Assembly (NCBI GenBank): GCA_020342235.1 | Contig: CP073216.1 | Coordinates: 1,364,001-1,428,000 of the forward strand | Direction: 5' to 3' | Length of the DNA: 64,000 nt | From: Saccharomycopsis phalli | Lineage: Eukaryota; Ascomycota; Saccharomycetes; Ascoideales; Saccharomycopsidaceae | Shown here: one piece after another, positions 11,444-21,426 of the stretch | Numbering within the stretch: the stretch's first letter is position 1 | Layout: each line of letters opens with the position of its first letter | Position numbers and translations under genes: made by a program | Notes under the pieces: model-generated | Seen by the model: the letters and a program-made list of their open reading frames with translations, nothing else | Told to the model about the DNA's origin: nothing | The model's database searches: none

Positions 11444-11526
11444 TTCCTCATGGCCCAATGGTTAAGGCGCTCGACTACGATAGTCGGGGAATCGAGAGAT
11501 TCCAGGTTCGAGTCCTGGTGGGGAAG
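11444..11526 (+). tRNA. tR(ACG): tRNA-Arg(ACG) with a 10-nt intron
   Basis: The acceptor stem pairs TTCCTCA with TGGGGAA and the discriminator is G11526. The D arm is GGCCCAATGGTTAAGGC. The anticodon stem CTCGA/TCGAG holds the loop CTACGA with anticodon ACG at 11477-11479. The T arm is CCAGG-TTCGAGT-CCTGG. Ten bases, 11481-11490, are inserted one base 3' of the anticodon; without them the anticodon loop has exactly seven bases. The intron start TAGTCG can pair with CGACTA of the anticodon arm. A six-T terminator is at 11531-11536. The mature part closely matches the yeast tRNA-Arg(ACG), which lacks an intron. Confidence 0.93.
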
Positions 11527-11530
11527 CTTC

Positions 11531-11536
11531 TTTTTT
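11531..11536 (+). terminator. RNA polymerase III terminator of tRNA-Arg
   Basis: Six T residues start 5 bp after the tRNA 3' end, followed by a second T run. Confidence 0.8.
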
Positions 11537-11944
11537 GTTTTTGTAAATCTTAGCTAATTTTACAAAGTTGTCACAGACTCGACAGAGGATGGTATTATTG
11601 ACTAAATAAATTGGGAAATTCCTACTAGCATGAAATCAAAGTCGTCTACTGATATTTGAAAATGTCATTCACTGGCAATTTACCATTACTGAATTTAAAC
11701 GGTATTTTCAGTGTATTCCAGGTAAATGAGAATACACTGTTGTAAAGGGTTTCACTTCTCCTCTTAGTAGCTACACTAATCCATTAGTTTCTCACATCTC
11801 CTTGACCTCTTATGATTTCCGTATCTTTCTGGTAATTGTGCTTCTTTTTTTATCCATCATGCTTCATTTCTTGCTGAAACAGCCATATTGGAAGATAAGA
11901 ACACCACCAGGTATTAGTTCTCCATCAAAATATTAATTTATTTT

Positions 11945-12015
11945 ATGTTCAAGTGCAAATAGCCAGACTTTCCTTGAATAGCCAAGCAATATAGTTTAGC
12001 TACCAACTCATATCT
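11945..12015 (+). repeat. Dispersed repeat fragment, copy 1 (AAATAGCCAGACT family)
   Basis: Shares an AAATAG(C/T)CA-ACT..GAATAGCCAAG..TAGTTTA..CCAACTCATATC pattern with 45690-45745 and 54315-54390. TATAAATAG in one copy suggests a promoter-bearing element such as an LTR. It is very degenerate, and the element family is not established. Confidence 0.45.
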
Positions 12016-12164
12016 AGGTACAATATTACACTATCTTGTGAAAACCACATTATCCAAATGTAGCCAGTAATGATGGATATGGCAAATATCCGGGCTTTAT
12101 TTCCAGCTCAATTTAAATTTCCCTGGGAATTGGTTTATCGCCCGGCGATCTAATCATCGTTACA

Positions 12165-12300
12165 TCCTATATAAGATGCCGTAAAGTTTGGTTGTCAACT
12201 AACCGTATATACTGATTCAGGTATTGTCTGTTGGATAGCCGAATCCAAATACTGCGACTGGGCTAAATTCGATTGTTGACGTTCCGAGTTTCCTGTAAAA
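12165..12300 (+). mobile_element. Degenerate solo-LTR-like fragment
   Basis: TATATAAGA is followed about 60 bp later by CTGTTGGATA and then GGGCTAAATTCG, the same order as at 11290-11400. Probably two old copies of one LTR family. The fragment is broken and no coding parts remain. Confidence 0.35.
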
Positions 12301-13054
12301 ATATCTTGACAAATACCCCATAGCAGGATTTCGAGGACTGTCATTGACCCAAATCAAAGACTATCAGTTGTCCTCAAATCAAAGCCTTTTAGTCGGCCCC
12401 AAATCAATATAGCTGATTCAGAATGTCGAAATACTGGTAAATCATACCATACATCACATGTAGTATTATCAACACATGACATTGGCAATAGGTGCGAATA
12501 TCCAGACTCAAGGACAATTATTCACCCAATGTCTATTAGGCAGTTAACTATGAAGTATATTCTATTCTGTTGGACTAATTCATTTAATAAAGCAAATGAA
12601 CGTGTCGTAACCAAAGGTAGTTTGATTTGACTGATTGAAATTTGTTAGTTGGATTAGTCACATTATGCATCTCTAGTCGTAGAAGTTGGGCAGAATAATG
12701 TAATTTATACACATGAAATCACCACCACGTAAACATTAGAAATATACTGGAACAAATAACCACACAGAACTGCTAATAGTATCCAATGTATTGTTTGGTC
12801 ACTGAATAGTTAGTGATTGAATTTGGGAGCCAGTCGTCATATCCAATCTCGGTATCCATTCTCACATGATAAAATCATATTAAAATCATTTGCAATTTTT
12901 CAATTATTCCAGCTAATCTAATTTCTTATTCAAATTTCTTTGCTTGAAAGCTCCATGTTTTGTCGAAATCCCCCTTTTCGACTCCTTCCGCTTGACACTC
13001 TTCACTCATCTTTTTCACTCATCCACTCATAAATTTTTTTTCACCCTCCTCGGC

Positions 13055-16000
13055 ATGTCCAACGTGCTCAACAAATACATCAGCCAAGAACAAAAGCAGA
13101 CCATAGTGAAAGACTTGGTTCTGAAATTGGATCATTCTGATACAGACACACAACATATCCATGATATTTGCCAACTTATCAGTCCTGGATTTGATTGGTC
13201 CGAGACCAAGACCCAGCTCCAGAAATACGGCGAAGAATGTATTGAAATGCTGCAAATTGAAAACATAACCCTCCTCACCGAGCCTCTTACCCTGTTACGT
13301 GATCATTTATTGCGCAAAGTGTTGGCTCGGATCGGGCATTATCTTGTTTCGAACCACTTTCTTCCAAGCCAGTATGAAGACGAAGAGTATGACTTCCCGA
13401 AAACTGCCTCCAGACTGGAAATGGCAGTCTATTTGAAGTTGGTGGAGACATTAATCCGGCAGAACTCCGAGGACATTCCAACAAATGTCACCATTCTCTC
13501 TCTTTATTGTATGCTAGTGCCCGATGAAGATATTTCCAATACATGCAGAGACATTCTCCGCTGGATTGTGCCTACAATGGCGAAAAACCGAGACCTTGAC
13601 GCATGTGTGTGGTCTGTGGTGTTTGAGTTGGTGTCTTCGGAGTTTGACTCGCTTAGAAATAATGGGTACGTTCTCTGGATCCGGTACTTGATGGACCACC
13701 CTGGGTCGGAGTATTACGACGAGTTGGTGAAGAAAGAACAGTACTGGACGTTTCTCCAGCAGCTTCTTGTTAACAGAGTGCACCAGTACAGAAAATACGG
13801 CCTTACGATTGTCCAGTTTCTGATTCAACAGCTCAGAGTGTCGTTTTCCAACAAGATCATGTCCTGGGACGTCTCCAAGAAGGACCAGTATACTGACCAG
13901 TGGAAACGGTACTGTACACTATACGAGATTATGGGCATTGACACTGCGTTTCACCAGGTCGAGGCATCATACAGCGACATCCAGAGTATGCTAGACCCTG
14001 CCTCACACATTCCTGTTAGCTGGGGTCTATGCCTTGTCTCTACAGGCATCAAAGCCACCATGGATTCTGTGCGGAAATATGCGCTTGATATTATTTTGAA
14101 CATCAAGAAAGAAAACTTGGTCATCTTTGACGAGTCCTGTGAGTATTTTCTTACCGAAGTATTGCTTCCATTTGCTATTCTGGGTAACCTCTTTATCATT
14201 GACCGTGCCCAAGTAACTGCAGAGGAGACATGTAGCCATGGAAAAAAGTTGGCGAGTTTTATTGAAAACATTTTCGTCGCACTTCGCCGGAACGGGAAAT
14301 ACGAAGCCATGAAGCTGGTTAGTTATCGGATCTTGTCGAAATTGCTCGAGAATGCCTTGTCCTATGACCATGCACGGATGTACGTTCTCATGGGATTATA
14401 CCTGGGATTGGTGGGCTCTCGGGTTTTGGAATCACGCCATTTCAAGATCATCCACCAGTTGATGCAAAATTATAGCGAGTCTGAGTTGCTTGAGCGGTTT
14501 TGCCAAACTATATACCTCCGTTTTCTTCTCTACAGCCAAGTGTCTCTTGATGAGTACTTGGATATCATGGGAAAGTTTGTGAGGGCAAACAACGGAAAGC
14601 AGCACACTGAAAATTACGGGTACTTGTTGTTAGCTGACAGCTTGGAGTTGTTTCTTGATTACAACACCGAGAAATTTTCCCCTGACCAGTTTCTCCTGGT
14701 AGATGTACACAGCCTTAGTTTGGAATCTGCGGTGGTCTACTTGCTGATGATCAGCCACAAGGCAGATATAAAGCCTAGGATATTGGGCTACAAGAATCTC
14801 CAGGTGCTTTTGTTTGAGCTAGTGTTTAGCAAATTGCCTGGATTTGATACTCTTCAACTAGACGAGTTCTATATCCAAGCGGTTGTGGAACTAGGCACTG
14901 ACAACCTGTTGTGGCAAAAGGCAACGGTTTTGGTCGATAGCGAGTTGTTTGAGGATGAAAACGCATGGGAAAGAGTCGAATTAAAGAAACTATGGGTGGT
15001 ATTGAGCGTGGAGTTGCAGAGCTCGGACCCTAGTGTTGTGCAAGTGGGGGTTGAAAAGTTACGGTTCTTTGCCCAATGCTACAAGAAGGTGTGTTATTTT
15101 GAGCAGATTTTGAAACCAGGTGAGTTGGACAAGTTCCGCGGGTACTTGTTCAAAAACATTGGCTCTCAAATCAACCACAAGTGGCGTGACATTGCCTTGG
15201 GTAGCTATTACCTTCTTCTCAAGACATATGTGCAAGTGTCCGATATTCAGAACGTGGACTTGGAAATGTTTGAGAGGGATGTGGGATACATTGGATACAA
15301 TTCTCAGTTGCAAATTGTCGATACTCTTGAGTATTTATTGCATAACCACATTGAATTGTTCGAGGTGGAGAAGGTGGTGGACATTCTAAAAGTATTGTGG
15401 CTCCATTTGATTGACGACAGACTTAAATTCAATGAGAACAAGCTTCATTTGCGGTTCATTGATCTTATTTGTCATCATCTGATTGTCACCAATGAAAAGA
15501 TTTTGCCGATTTTCAAGGACCTTGTGCGCCAGTCTTCTGGGAGACGGACCTTGTTACCTAGAGTCAGTAAAAACTTGTACAAGATGTTCTTGGAGCAGCA
15601 GGAAGCGTTTGAAAACGCCATCGGCCTCTCTGATTTGTTGATTCTGATTTTTTCCGCCAAGAGACAAACCACCAACCTGTACAAGCTCGATCCTATCATT
15701 GCCAAAGAGTATGACCGAGTTATAAACTATGGTGTGGGAAATATCTACCGGGAATTGTACGGACCAGAGGAGGTCACCAGCAGAGTCGAGGTGATTTCGA
15801 TGTTGGCATCTTTGCCTTGTTGTCGACTTAGCGACGAGATTTTCACGAAGCTTATTGAAGAAAAGCAGTACCACTTGTTTGTGCCTTTGAAACAAGTGGA
15901 TCACAAAGAAGAATGGAAAAGAGTACAATTGTTTACCATGGTTCTTGTGCTAACGAAGCTGATTTCGCATGATCTTCTTTTCAGCAAGGTATCTCGGTTT

Positions 16001-17197
16001 ATTGATGCACTTAAAACCGAGTCGTCGCCATGGGCCCGTGTCTACCTTGAATGGCTAATCTGTCTTGGATACAGTGGTGCTGAAGCAAATATTGAGATAT
16101 TTTTCAAGAAATTGGAAACCAGAGACACGAATCCGTCGGTGATTAACTCGTATCTCCGTGTTTGCTATCTCATTTGCGTTGTTGTCGAAGACATGCAGCT
16201 CAAGAAGAAGTTCCTTGAACAGTTGCTCATGCACTTGATCACGTATAATGGATCAACCAAAGTGATGATCCGCCACTTTGCCAGCTCGCTCTTGTGCTGT
16301 GTTAGACAGGAAGTGGTGGAAAAATCCATTCCATTGGCCCCAGAGCTCGTGGAGCTTCTCCAGCACCATCATCAGAATGTGCTTGACTTGGGGAAAATCG
16401 ACGAGTATCGAAATGGAGATGCATTGGTGTGGAACCCAATCGCGGACTTTTCCCTTGTAAGTACCTGTGGTGGGATTCTTGTCAAGCTATCTGACCGGCT
16501 AGACGTGAGATACATCCCAGAGGATAAGTTTGGGGTGCTCACGAAACAGCAACAAATGAAGTTGAATGTTCCAATTGGAAAGAAATTCGACGACATTTTT
16601 GAAAAGAGAAGGGAGCCGCGGCTTTTATCTTTGGACAAGAATACATTTGACAGCGTTGCCCTCCAAAAGAAGTCTGGTGCCTGGCGGACTGTTCTTGAGG
16701 AACAGACTCCCGAATCAGTCAAGAGAAACGACTTGATTGTCATGGGGTCGTTGGTAGACAAGGCTCCAAATCTCGGGGGTATTTGTCGGGTCTGTGACGT
16801 TCTTGGAGCGAAGTTGCTTACGATTGCCGACATTCGGTTGAAGAATAACCTGCATTTTAAAAATGTGGCCATGACAGCAGATATTTGGCAGCCAATTGTA
16901 GAGGTTGATGAGGCGAGTATCATTGACTTTTTAAGAGAGCTGAAGAAGAAGGGGTATACTCTTGTGGGGTTGGAGCAGACCGACAAGAGTGTGGAATTGA
17001 ATGGAGACCTCAAGTTGCCTCGGAAATGTTTGGTTGTTCTTGGGAGGGAAAAGCAGGGGATTCCGGGTGATGTGTTGGCTGAGTTGGATTTCTGTGTAGA
17101 GATACGGCAGATTGGGGTTGTTCGGTCAATGAATATTCAAACTGCGACTGCGGTTTTTGTGCATTCATATTCGGTTCAGCACCATCCTGTGGAGTGA
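13055..17197 (+). CDS. TRM3: tRNA (guanosine-18) 2'-O-methyltransferase
   Basis: A 1380-residue protein from the ATG at 13055 (yeast Trm3 has 1436). The frame stays open upstream to 12944 but begins there with TTG, so the ATG in the context GGCATGTCC is the start. The first 1200 or so residues are helical repeat sequence with few recognisable motifs. The last 160 residues are a SpoU/SPOUT methyltransferase domain: motif 1 around NDLIVMGSLVD..NLGGICR, motif 2 CLVVLGREKQGIP, and motif 3 IRQIGVVRSMNIQTATAV, which forms the trefoil knot and binds S-adenosylmethionine. In yeast Trm3 makes Gm18 in the D loop of several tRNAs in the cytoplasm. Confidence 0.93.
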   Translation: MSNVLNKYISQEQKQTIVKDLVLKLDHSDTDTQHIHDICQLISPGFDWSETKTQLQKYGEECIEMLQIENITLLTEPLTLLRDHLLRKVLARIGHYLVSNHFLPSQYEDEEYDFPKTASRLEMAVYLKLVETLIRQNSEDIPTNVTILSLYCMLVPDEDISNTCRDILRWIVPTMAKNRDLDACVWSVVFELVSSEFDSLRNNGYVLWIRYLMDHPGSEYYDELVKKEQYWTFLQQLLVNRVHQYRKYGLTIVQFLIQQLRVSFSNKIMSWDVSKKDQYTDQWKRYCTLYEIMGIDTAFHQVEASYSDIQSMLDPASHIPVSWGLCLVSTGIKATMDSVRKYALDIILNIKKENLVIFDESCEYFLTEVLLPFAILGNLFIIDRAQVTAEETCSHGKKLASFIENIFVALRRNGKYEAMKLVSYRILSKLLENALSYDHARMYVLMGLYLGLVGSRVLESRHFKIIHQLMQNYSESELLERFCQTIYLRFLLYSQVSLDEYLDIMGKFVRANNGKQHTENYGYLLLADSLELFLDYNTEKFSPDQFLLVDVHSLSLESAVVYLLMISHKADIKPRILGYKNLQVLLFELVFSKLPGFDTLQLDEFYIQAVVELGTDNLLWQKATVLVDSELFEDENAWERVELKKLWVVLSVELQSSDPSVVQVGVEKLRFFAQCYKKVCYFEQILKPGELDKFRGYLFKNIGSQINHKWRDIALGSYYLLLKTYVQVSDIQNVDLEMFERDVGYIGYNSQLQIVDTLEYLLHNHIELFEVEKVVDILKVLWLHLIDDRLKFNENKLHLRFIDLICHHLIVTNEKILPIFKDLVRQSSGRRTLLPRVSKNLYKMFLEQQEAFENAIGLSDLLILIFSAKRQTTNLYKLDPIIAKEYDRVINYGVGNIYRELYGPEEVTSRVEVISMLASLPCCRLSDEIFTKLIEEKQYHLFVPLKQVDHKEEWKRVQLFTMVLVLTKLISHDLLFSKVSRFIDALKTESSPWARVYLEWLICLGYSGAEANIEIFFKKLETRDTNPSVINSYLRVCYLICVVVEDMQLKKKFLEQLLMHLITYNGSTKVMIRHFASSLLCCVRQEVVEKSIPLAPELVELLQHHHQNVLDLGKIDEYRNGDALVWNPIADFSLVSTCGGILVKLSDRLDVRYIPEDKFGVLTKQQQMKLNVPIGKKFDDIFEKRREPRLLSLDKNTFDSVALQKKSGAWRTVLEEQTPESVKRNDLIVMGSLVDKAPNLGGICRVCDVLGAKLLTIADIRLKNNLHFKNVAMTADIWQPIVEVDEASIIDFLRELKKKGYTLVGLEQTDKSVELNGDLKLPRKCLVVLGREKQGIPGDVLAELDFCVEIRQIGVVRSMNIQTATAVFVHSYSVQHHPVE

Positions 17198-17950
17198 TTT
17201 GGTTGTGGGGACAATGTATGTGGATTATGTGGATTTTGGATGTGTCCATGTAGAGTGAAGCTTGTGGTGATTACCAGGTAAAGAACCATACTGTAAAGAT
17301 TACCAGGGTGATGGTAATATTACCACTGTTATCTTATAGTAAAAACATTCCAGGCGAATTACTACCATCGATTTTACATGAACATTAAATTTAAGCAAAG
17401 CTCTTTGCATCAGACTCATGTTCAGTCTATCAAAAAATGGTTTCAGTTTATTCAGTACCCCGCGTTGGTATGAATAAAATACACGGCTCGATGTAATTTC
17501 AATTTTCGTTGTAATCTCATACTATTAATATCGCCTCACCCATTAGTATTTTACACCGATAATAAGATTTCTGTCAATGTTGATTTCTTGGTCCATAGAG
17601 TGCGACATCGTTACAAGCTTATGCTCAGATATTTGCTAAATTATAGATGCGTTTTGTTCCTTTGTAATTGAATAATCGGAACGGTAGTGATGATTGAATT
17701 AAATTTTCTTCTTCTAACTACGGTGATATCTTCCTTTGTAGGAGAGATAATCCATTATAAGTTCTTATGGTCATGGGTTTCACATTACGTTACAACTGTA
17801 TGTTCTGAATGTTGTGCCGTACGGTTTGTGCATTCCAATATGTCCCAAAGAATTACACCCGCCGCTTTCTACGCTAAAAAAAGCCAATTGCTCTGGTTGA
17901 TACTATTTAATGCAACATAAAGCTGTATTTAATCCCGCTAAATTCAAGCC
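17198..17950. other. Intergenic, no gene seen
   Basis: Convergent spacer between TRM3 and the secreted-protein gene. It holds loose repeats of GATTACCAGG/GGTAATATTACCA at 17270-17335 and otherwise unique AT-rich sequence. Confidence 0.55.
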
Positions 17951-18949
17951 TCATTTGCATTTGTCAGAACTGTTTGGGAAACAGTAATCCATGTCTTCCA
18001 ACGAGTTAATATTGGCTTCACATGCTTCATTATATTTTTGCTCTTTGCCCAGAGGCCTTCGGGGAACAAAAGAAAAGTCACCATCCATGATTGTACCAGA
18101 ACCTTCGAGGGTGTAGTGAACCATTACTGTATCAATCTTACAAAGACGCTTACCGTTTTTGCCTTCGGTGGCTCTTCCATAGAGTTGAGCATTCTCAAAG
18201 GCTTTCAAGCGATTCTTCAAGTCTTCCTTGGTGTAAACCCGGCCAATTTTAAGCGACTTTTTTAACTGAATGTTGTCATGAAGTACACCTTCAACAATAA
18301 ATAGATTTTTAGCGGCATTCATGTAGTCAATGGCCTGTTGTCTTTTGATCCCTTCATTTTGCCCTTCGGCAACTAATTTGTTGAATTTCTCCTTCTGGTT
18401 CGTGGTCATTGTTCTCCTTAATTCGAACAACTGCTTATACGTGTCATTGTCCTTCCATATGTTATCTGTGTTGTAACAATCCTTTTTCAATGATGTGAAA
18501 TCGCGAATATGGCGGATCGTCTCCTCCTCTGGAATCCTACTATAATCATTCCAAAATTTCTTGATCCAGTCAGCTTTCCATATTGATGATGTTTCCGTGA
18601 ACAATACCTTTAAGTTTAGAGTATGAAAAATATACTTAATTAAAGGATTGGTCTCGTATGGATACTTTCCTAATCCATGAATGAAGAGGCGTTCATTTTT
18701 AGGCACATATCCGTAAGTAAGAACCATGTCTTTGGTTTGCTCATTTTTACAATGCTCATAGCCATTCTCTTTCCGAGTGATTATTGGGGCATTTTGGCCA
18801 GTCATTTCCCCGGAATTAAGTAATTTGTCGATTTGCTCTCTTTGAGCGGCAAGAGCAGCATTGGTTGAGGCAGGATCGACTGGAGACGCAATGCCAAGCT
18901 CCATGAAGAGCAAGGCTAAAAGGACATGAAAGATGGACAATGTGTTCAT
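17951..18949 (-). CDS. Secreted RNase T2-like protein, paralog A (probable pseudoenzyme)
   Basis: A 332-residue protein with a signal peptide (about 1-22, cleavage near IAS-PV). Its paralog is at 37836-38831, and both begin MNTLSIF. Mature cysteines are 67, 158, 270, 310, 323 and 331; all six are conserved in the paralog. The order of motifs recalls secreted RNase T2. MVLTYGYVP then LFIHGLG (89-94) resembles the first active-site box (LVLxxQW..FTLHGLWP). IWKADWIKK (123-131) resembles the second box (FWxHEWxKHG) but lacks its histidines. RVYTKEDLKNRLKAF (237-251) and C270..VMVHYTLEGSG resemble the C-terminal sheet (YT..EM..AIE.., C..L.EV.YHFNVRG). I infer an RNase T2 fold with altered chemistry; function unknown. 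N168 and N326 are possible N-glycosylation sites. The fold call is by eye and tentative; the secreted-paralog call is firm. Confidence 0.6.
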   Translation of the reverse strand: MNTLSIFHVLLALLFMELGIASPVDPASTNAALAAQREQIDKLLNSGEMTGQNAPIITRKENGYEHCKNEQTKDMVLTYGYVPKNERLFIHGLGKYPYETNPLIKYIFHTLNLKVLFTETSSIWKADWIKKFWNDYSRIPEEETIRHIRDFTSLKKDCYNTDNIWKDNDTYKQLFELRRTMTTNQKEKFNKLVAEGQNEGIKRQQAIDYMNAAKNLFIVEGVLHDNIQLKKSLKIGRVYTKEDLKNRLKAFENAQLYGRATEGKNGKRLCKIDTVMVHYTLEGSGTIMDGDFSFVPRRPLGKEQKYNEACEANINSLEDMDYCFPNSSDKCK

Positions 18950-18974
18950 TGATGAATAAAGTGGGCGAGTAGGT

Positions 18975-19028
18975 TAAAGTGAGTGGATATGGTAAAGTGA
19001 GTGGATATGGTAAAGTGAGTGGATATGA
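18975..19028 (+). repeat. 18-bp tandem repeat in the promoter of secreted paralog A
   Basis: Three perfect copies of TAAAGTGAGTGGATATGG start 26 bp upstream of the ATG, so they lie within the likely leader or core promoter. TATTTATAG (19033-19041) just upstream could act as a TATA element. Confidence 0.85.
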
Positions 19029-19041
19029 TTCTATTTATAGT

Positions 19042-19418
19042 ATTCTAGAGATATACTTGAGATCTATGCCTTGTGGTATAATTGCTATCCATGCCTTGTG
19101 GTATACTTGATATTCATGCCCTGTGCCGTTACTGCAAGGCTGTCGGTTTCAAATTGCCGCGGCATCAAATGATTTGTGTCAAGTATCTTGGATGGATATT
19201 TCATATTTGTAAATAGACTGAATTGATTTAATTCTGACTATCATTGGCATGCAATCAGAAAATGGATATAGCCAAGCATTGTATCATGTGGTTTGATGGC
19301 TCAAGGCCAACATTACACCGAGGTGGACTGCATCATGGCTAATTGTTTTCTGACAACAGTACGGTGATATACGTTTCTACGCCGTCAAATGTCAAAGATA
19401 TAGGGTCAGGAGGTTCAC
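19042..19418. other. Intergenic, upstream of secreted paralog A
   Basis: Contains a short duplication around ATGCCTTGTGGTATA (19066-19106). No gene is seen. Confidence 0.5.
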
Positions 19419-19604
<186 letters not shown>

Positions 19605-19608
<4 letters not shown>

Positions 19609-19900
19609 TAAGGCTATAGCTATACTAGGCTCCCAGAGAAGATTTATACTTCGCCGTCTACGACTAAGGACGGTGCTGCTATATAGTCGTCGAAAGAAAA
19701 CTCTGCAACAGAGATGAAAAACTTTCGACCAGAGCATGTAAATATGTGAGGTAATGAGCATTGGAGGGGCAGTAAGTTTTCGCCTAAATCTTTAGAGATG
19801 ACTTTAACCACTCCCTCCCCAAGGTAGTAACTCGGTAGCCCTCCTAACGTGCTGTAACAAAAAAAGGGAAAACTACCGGTCCAGCACCGACGAGTAGAAT
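19605..19900 (+). mobile_element. Miniature inverted-repeat element, A end
   Basis: Starts AAGGCTATAGCTATACTAGG directly beside TAA/TTA repeats and continues GAAGATTTATACTTCGCCGTCTACGA. The same order is found at 53621-53720, inverted at 53985-54075, and more diverged at 42210-42420. No protein is encoded. I read it as one end of a non-autonomous DNA transposon (MITE-like); the right boundary is uncertain. Confidence 0.6.
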
Positions 19901-20029
19901 CCTATAAGAGTTTTAAGCTTTGCCTTATCTGAGAAAAGGACGCGAGCTTGAGTAGCATTGGTAATTCCTTCAGGTATCTGTGCCTGGGCTCGAGAGCCGG
20001 TTCACTAAGTCAGGAGCAAAATTTTATAA

Positions 20030-20210
20030 TAATAATAATAATAATAATATTTATTTTTGTATTTAGCTATATATTTTCTCCGGCAATACGGTTATTCGAC
20101 AGATATATTTTCACTCAGGAGCATCAGGCACCATTGCTATTGCTGAAAACCCACAACTTTCAAATAGTTGCCTGGGATTAAAAACTTCAATGGGGGCAGA
20201 AAATTTTATA
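20030..20210 (+). mobile_element. Miniature inverted-repeat element, B end
   Basis: A (TAA)n run, then ATTTATTTTTGTATTTAGC, CTCCGGCAATACGGTTATTCGACAGATATATTTTCACTCAGGA, ending near CTTCAATGGGGGCAG. Closely similar copies lie at 44075-44250 and 41885-42045, with an inverted copy at 42525-42650. This is the opposite terminus of the same miniature element family. Confidence 0.65.
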
Positions 20211-21204
20211 TATTATACATATGGCGAGCCTCAACATCAGCATTCCCTACCAACGACTATTTAAAGACGTCTCCTCATCAATAAGAGTGGAATGGTTAAT
20301 TCAAGATCAGACTGAACCAGATACTGGCACGCTACGCCAAGGCTCAATTCAAGCGACTACTAAACAGTCAAAATTACTCTCAGAAGCCCTAGTTGGACCT
20401 AAGCGAACACTCGGCAAGATCAGATATTAAGCGGCCAAAGCTTAGTTTCACATTAAACAATGACTTTATTCAACGTAGAGGTTAGCCCATGAAATGGAGG
20501 ATTTTATGCCATTGACGTTCCACAATTTTACCTACCTAGCACGTTAGGAGGGATGGCACAAGTCACCAATGACCTAGGAAGACTTGCTTCCCCCCATTAC
20601 ATATGCACTAGGTATAGTCAAACGTTCTCTGCACCAGAGTGTCTTCCGACTAGATATTGTCATTTGTCGGCAAAGTATACATTTCTGGAGTCTATTATGC
20701 TATAGTCTTGGAAGATATTATGTATATATTATATATAATATTATGTGTATATTACGCTGTAAATTGTGAATTGTGCCGATGGTTTTTCAAAAGCACCATC
20801 AGCTAAAGAGGTGCTAAAATCGAGGTCCTCGGAAGTTTTCAATTGAAACTCATTTAGTTTGGTACAGCTGATTATTGACAAGCCATGTGTAGAGGACAGT
20901 CAATTGGGCTGGCTACGGTGTTGAGTTACCACAGTTATGGTTCGGGTGAGGTCTCACAATTGAGACATGCACTTGGGATGATTACAGATGGGATATATTG
21001 GAGTGGATACTACCAAATGTCATTTTTGAATTAAAGGAAAGCCTCTGGCGTGAATATGCCTCGCAGAAACAGATTGCACATTGGGCAACCAGAATTGAAT
21101 ATATATATCAAGATGCTTGACAAGTCTTGAGGCTAGTTCTAGAAGAACTTGCTAGTCTTTCTCCTTTCTCTGCACTCCTTCCTTTTCTTTTGTCTCCTCA
21201 CCAG
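20211..21204. other. Intergenic, no gene seen
   Basis: Unique sequence between the element fragments and the CHS4 3' minisatellite. Reading frames of up to 69 codons occur but none has recognisable features. Confidence 0.5.
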
Positions 21205-21375
21205 TTTTTCAGTTTTTCAGTTTTCCAGTTTTCCAGTCTACTTTTCCAGTCTATTTTTCCAGTCTACTTTTCCAGTCCACTTTTCCAGTCCACTTTTCCA
21301 GTCCACTTTTCCAGTCCACTTTTCCAGTCCACTTTTCCAGTCCACTTTTCCAGTCCACTTTTCCAGTCCACTTTC
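21205..21375 (+). repeat. 13-bp minisatellite at the CHS4 3' end
   Basis: About a dozen copies of TTTTCCAGTCCAC (early units TTTTCCAGTCTAT or TTTTTCAG), ending about 50 bp from the CHS4 stop codon. Long frames across it on the plus strand are repeat artefacts. Confidence 0.9.
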
Positions 21376-21426
21376 ACCTTCACCTTCACTTTCCAATCAG
21401 TCCCTCAATTTCGTCCCTCAATTTCG

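Larger units (their letters stand above)
11537..13054. other. Intergenic with two old repeat fragments, TRM3 promoter at right
   Basis: No gene is visible. It contains a dispersed-repeat fragment at about 11945-12015 and an LTR-like fragment at about 12165-12300 (annotated separately). The last 150 bp before TRM3 are C/T-rich. An open frame runs 37 codons upstream of the TRM3 ATG but has no ATG of its own. Confidence 0.5.

Noticed and set aside
12944-13054. 37-codon N-terminal extension of TRM3
   Set aside because: It begins with TTG and has no ATG; the ATG at 13055 fits better.
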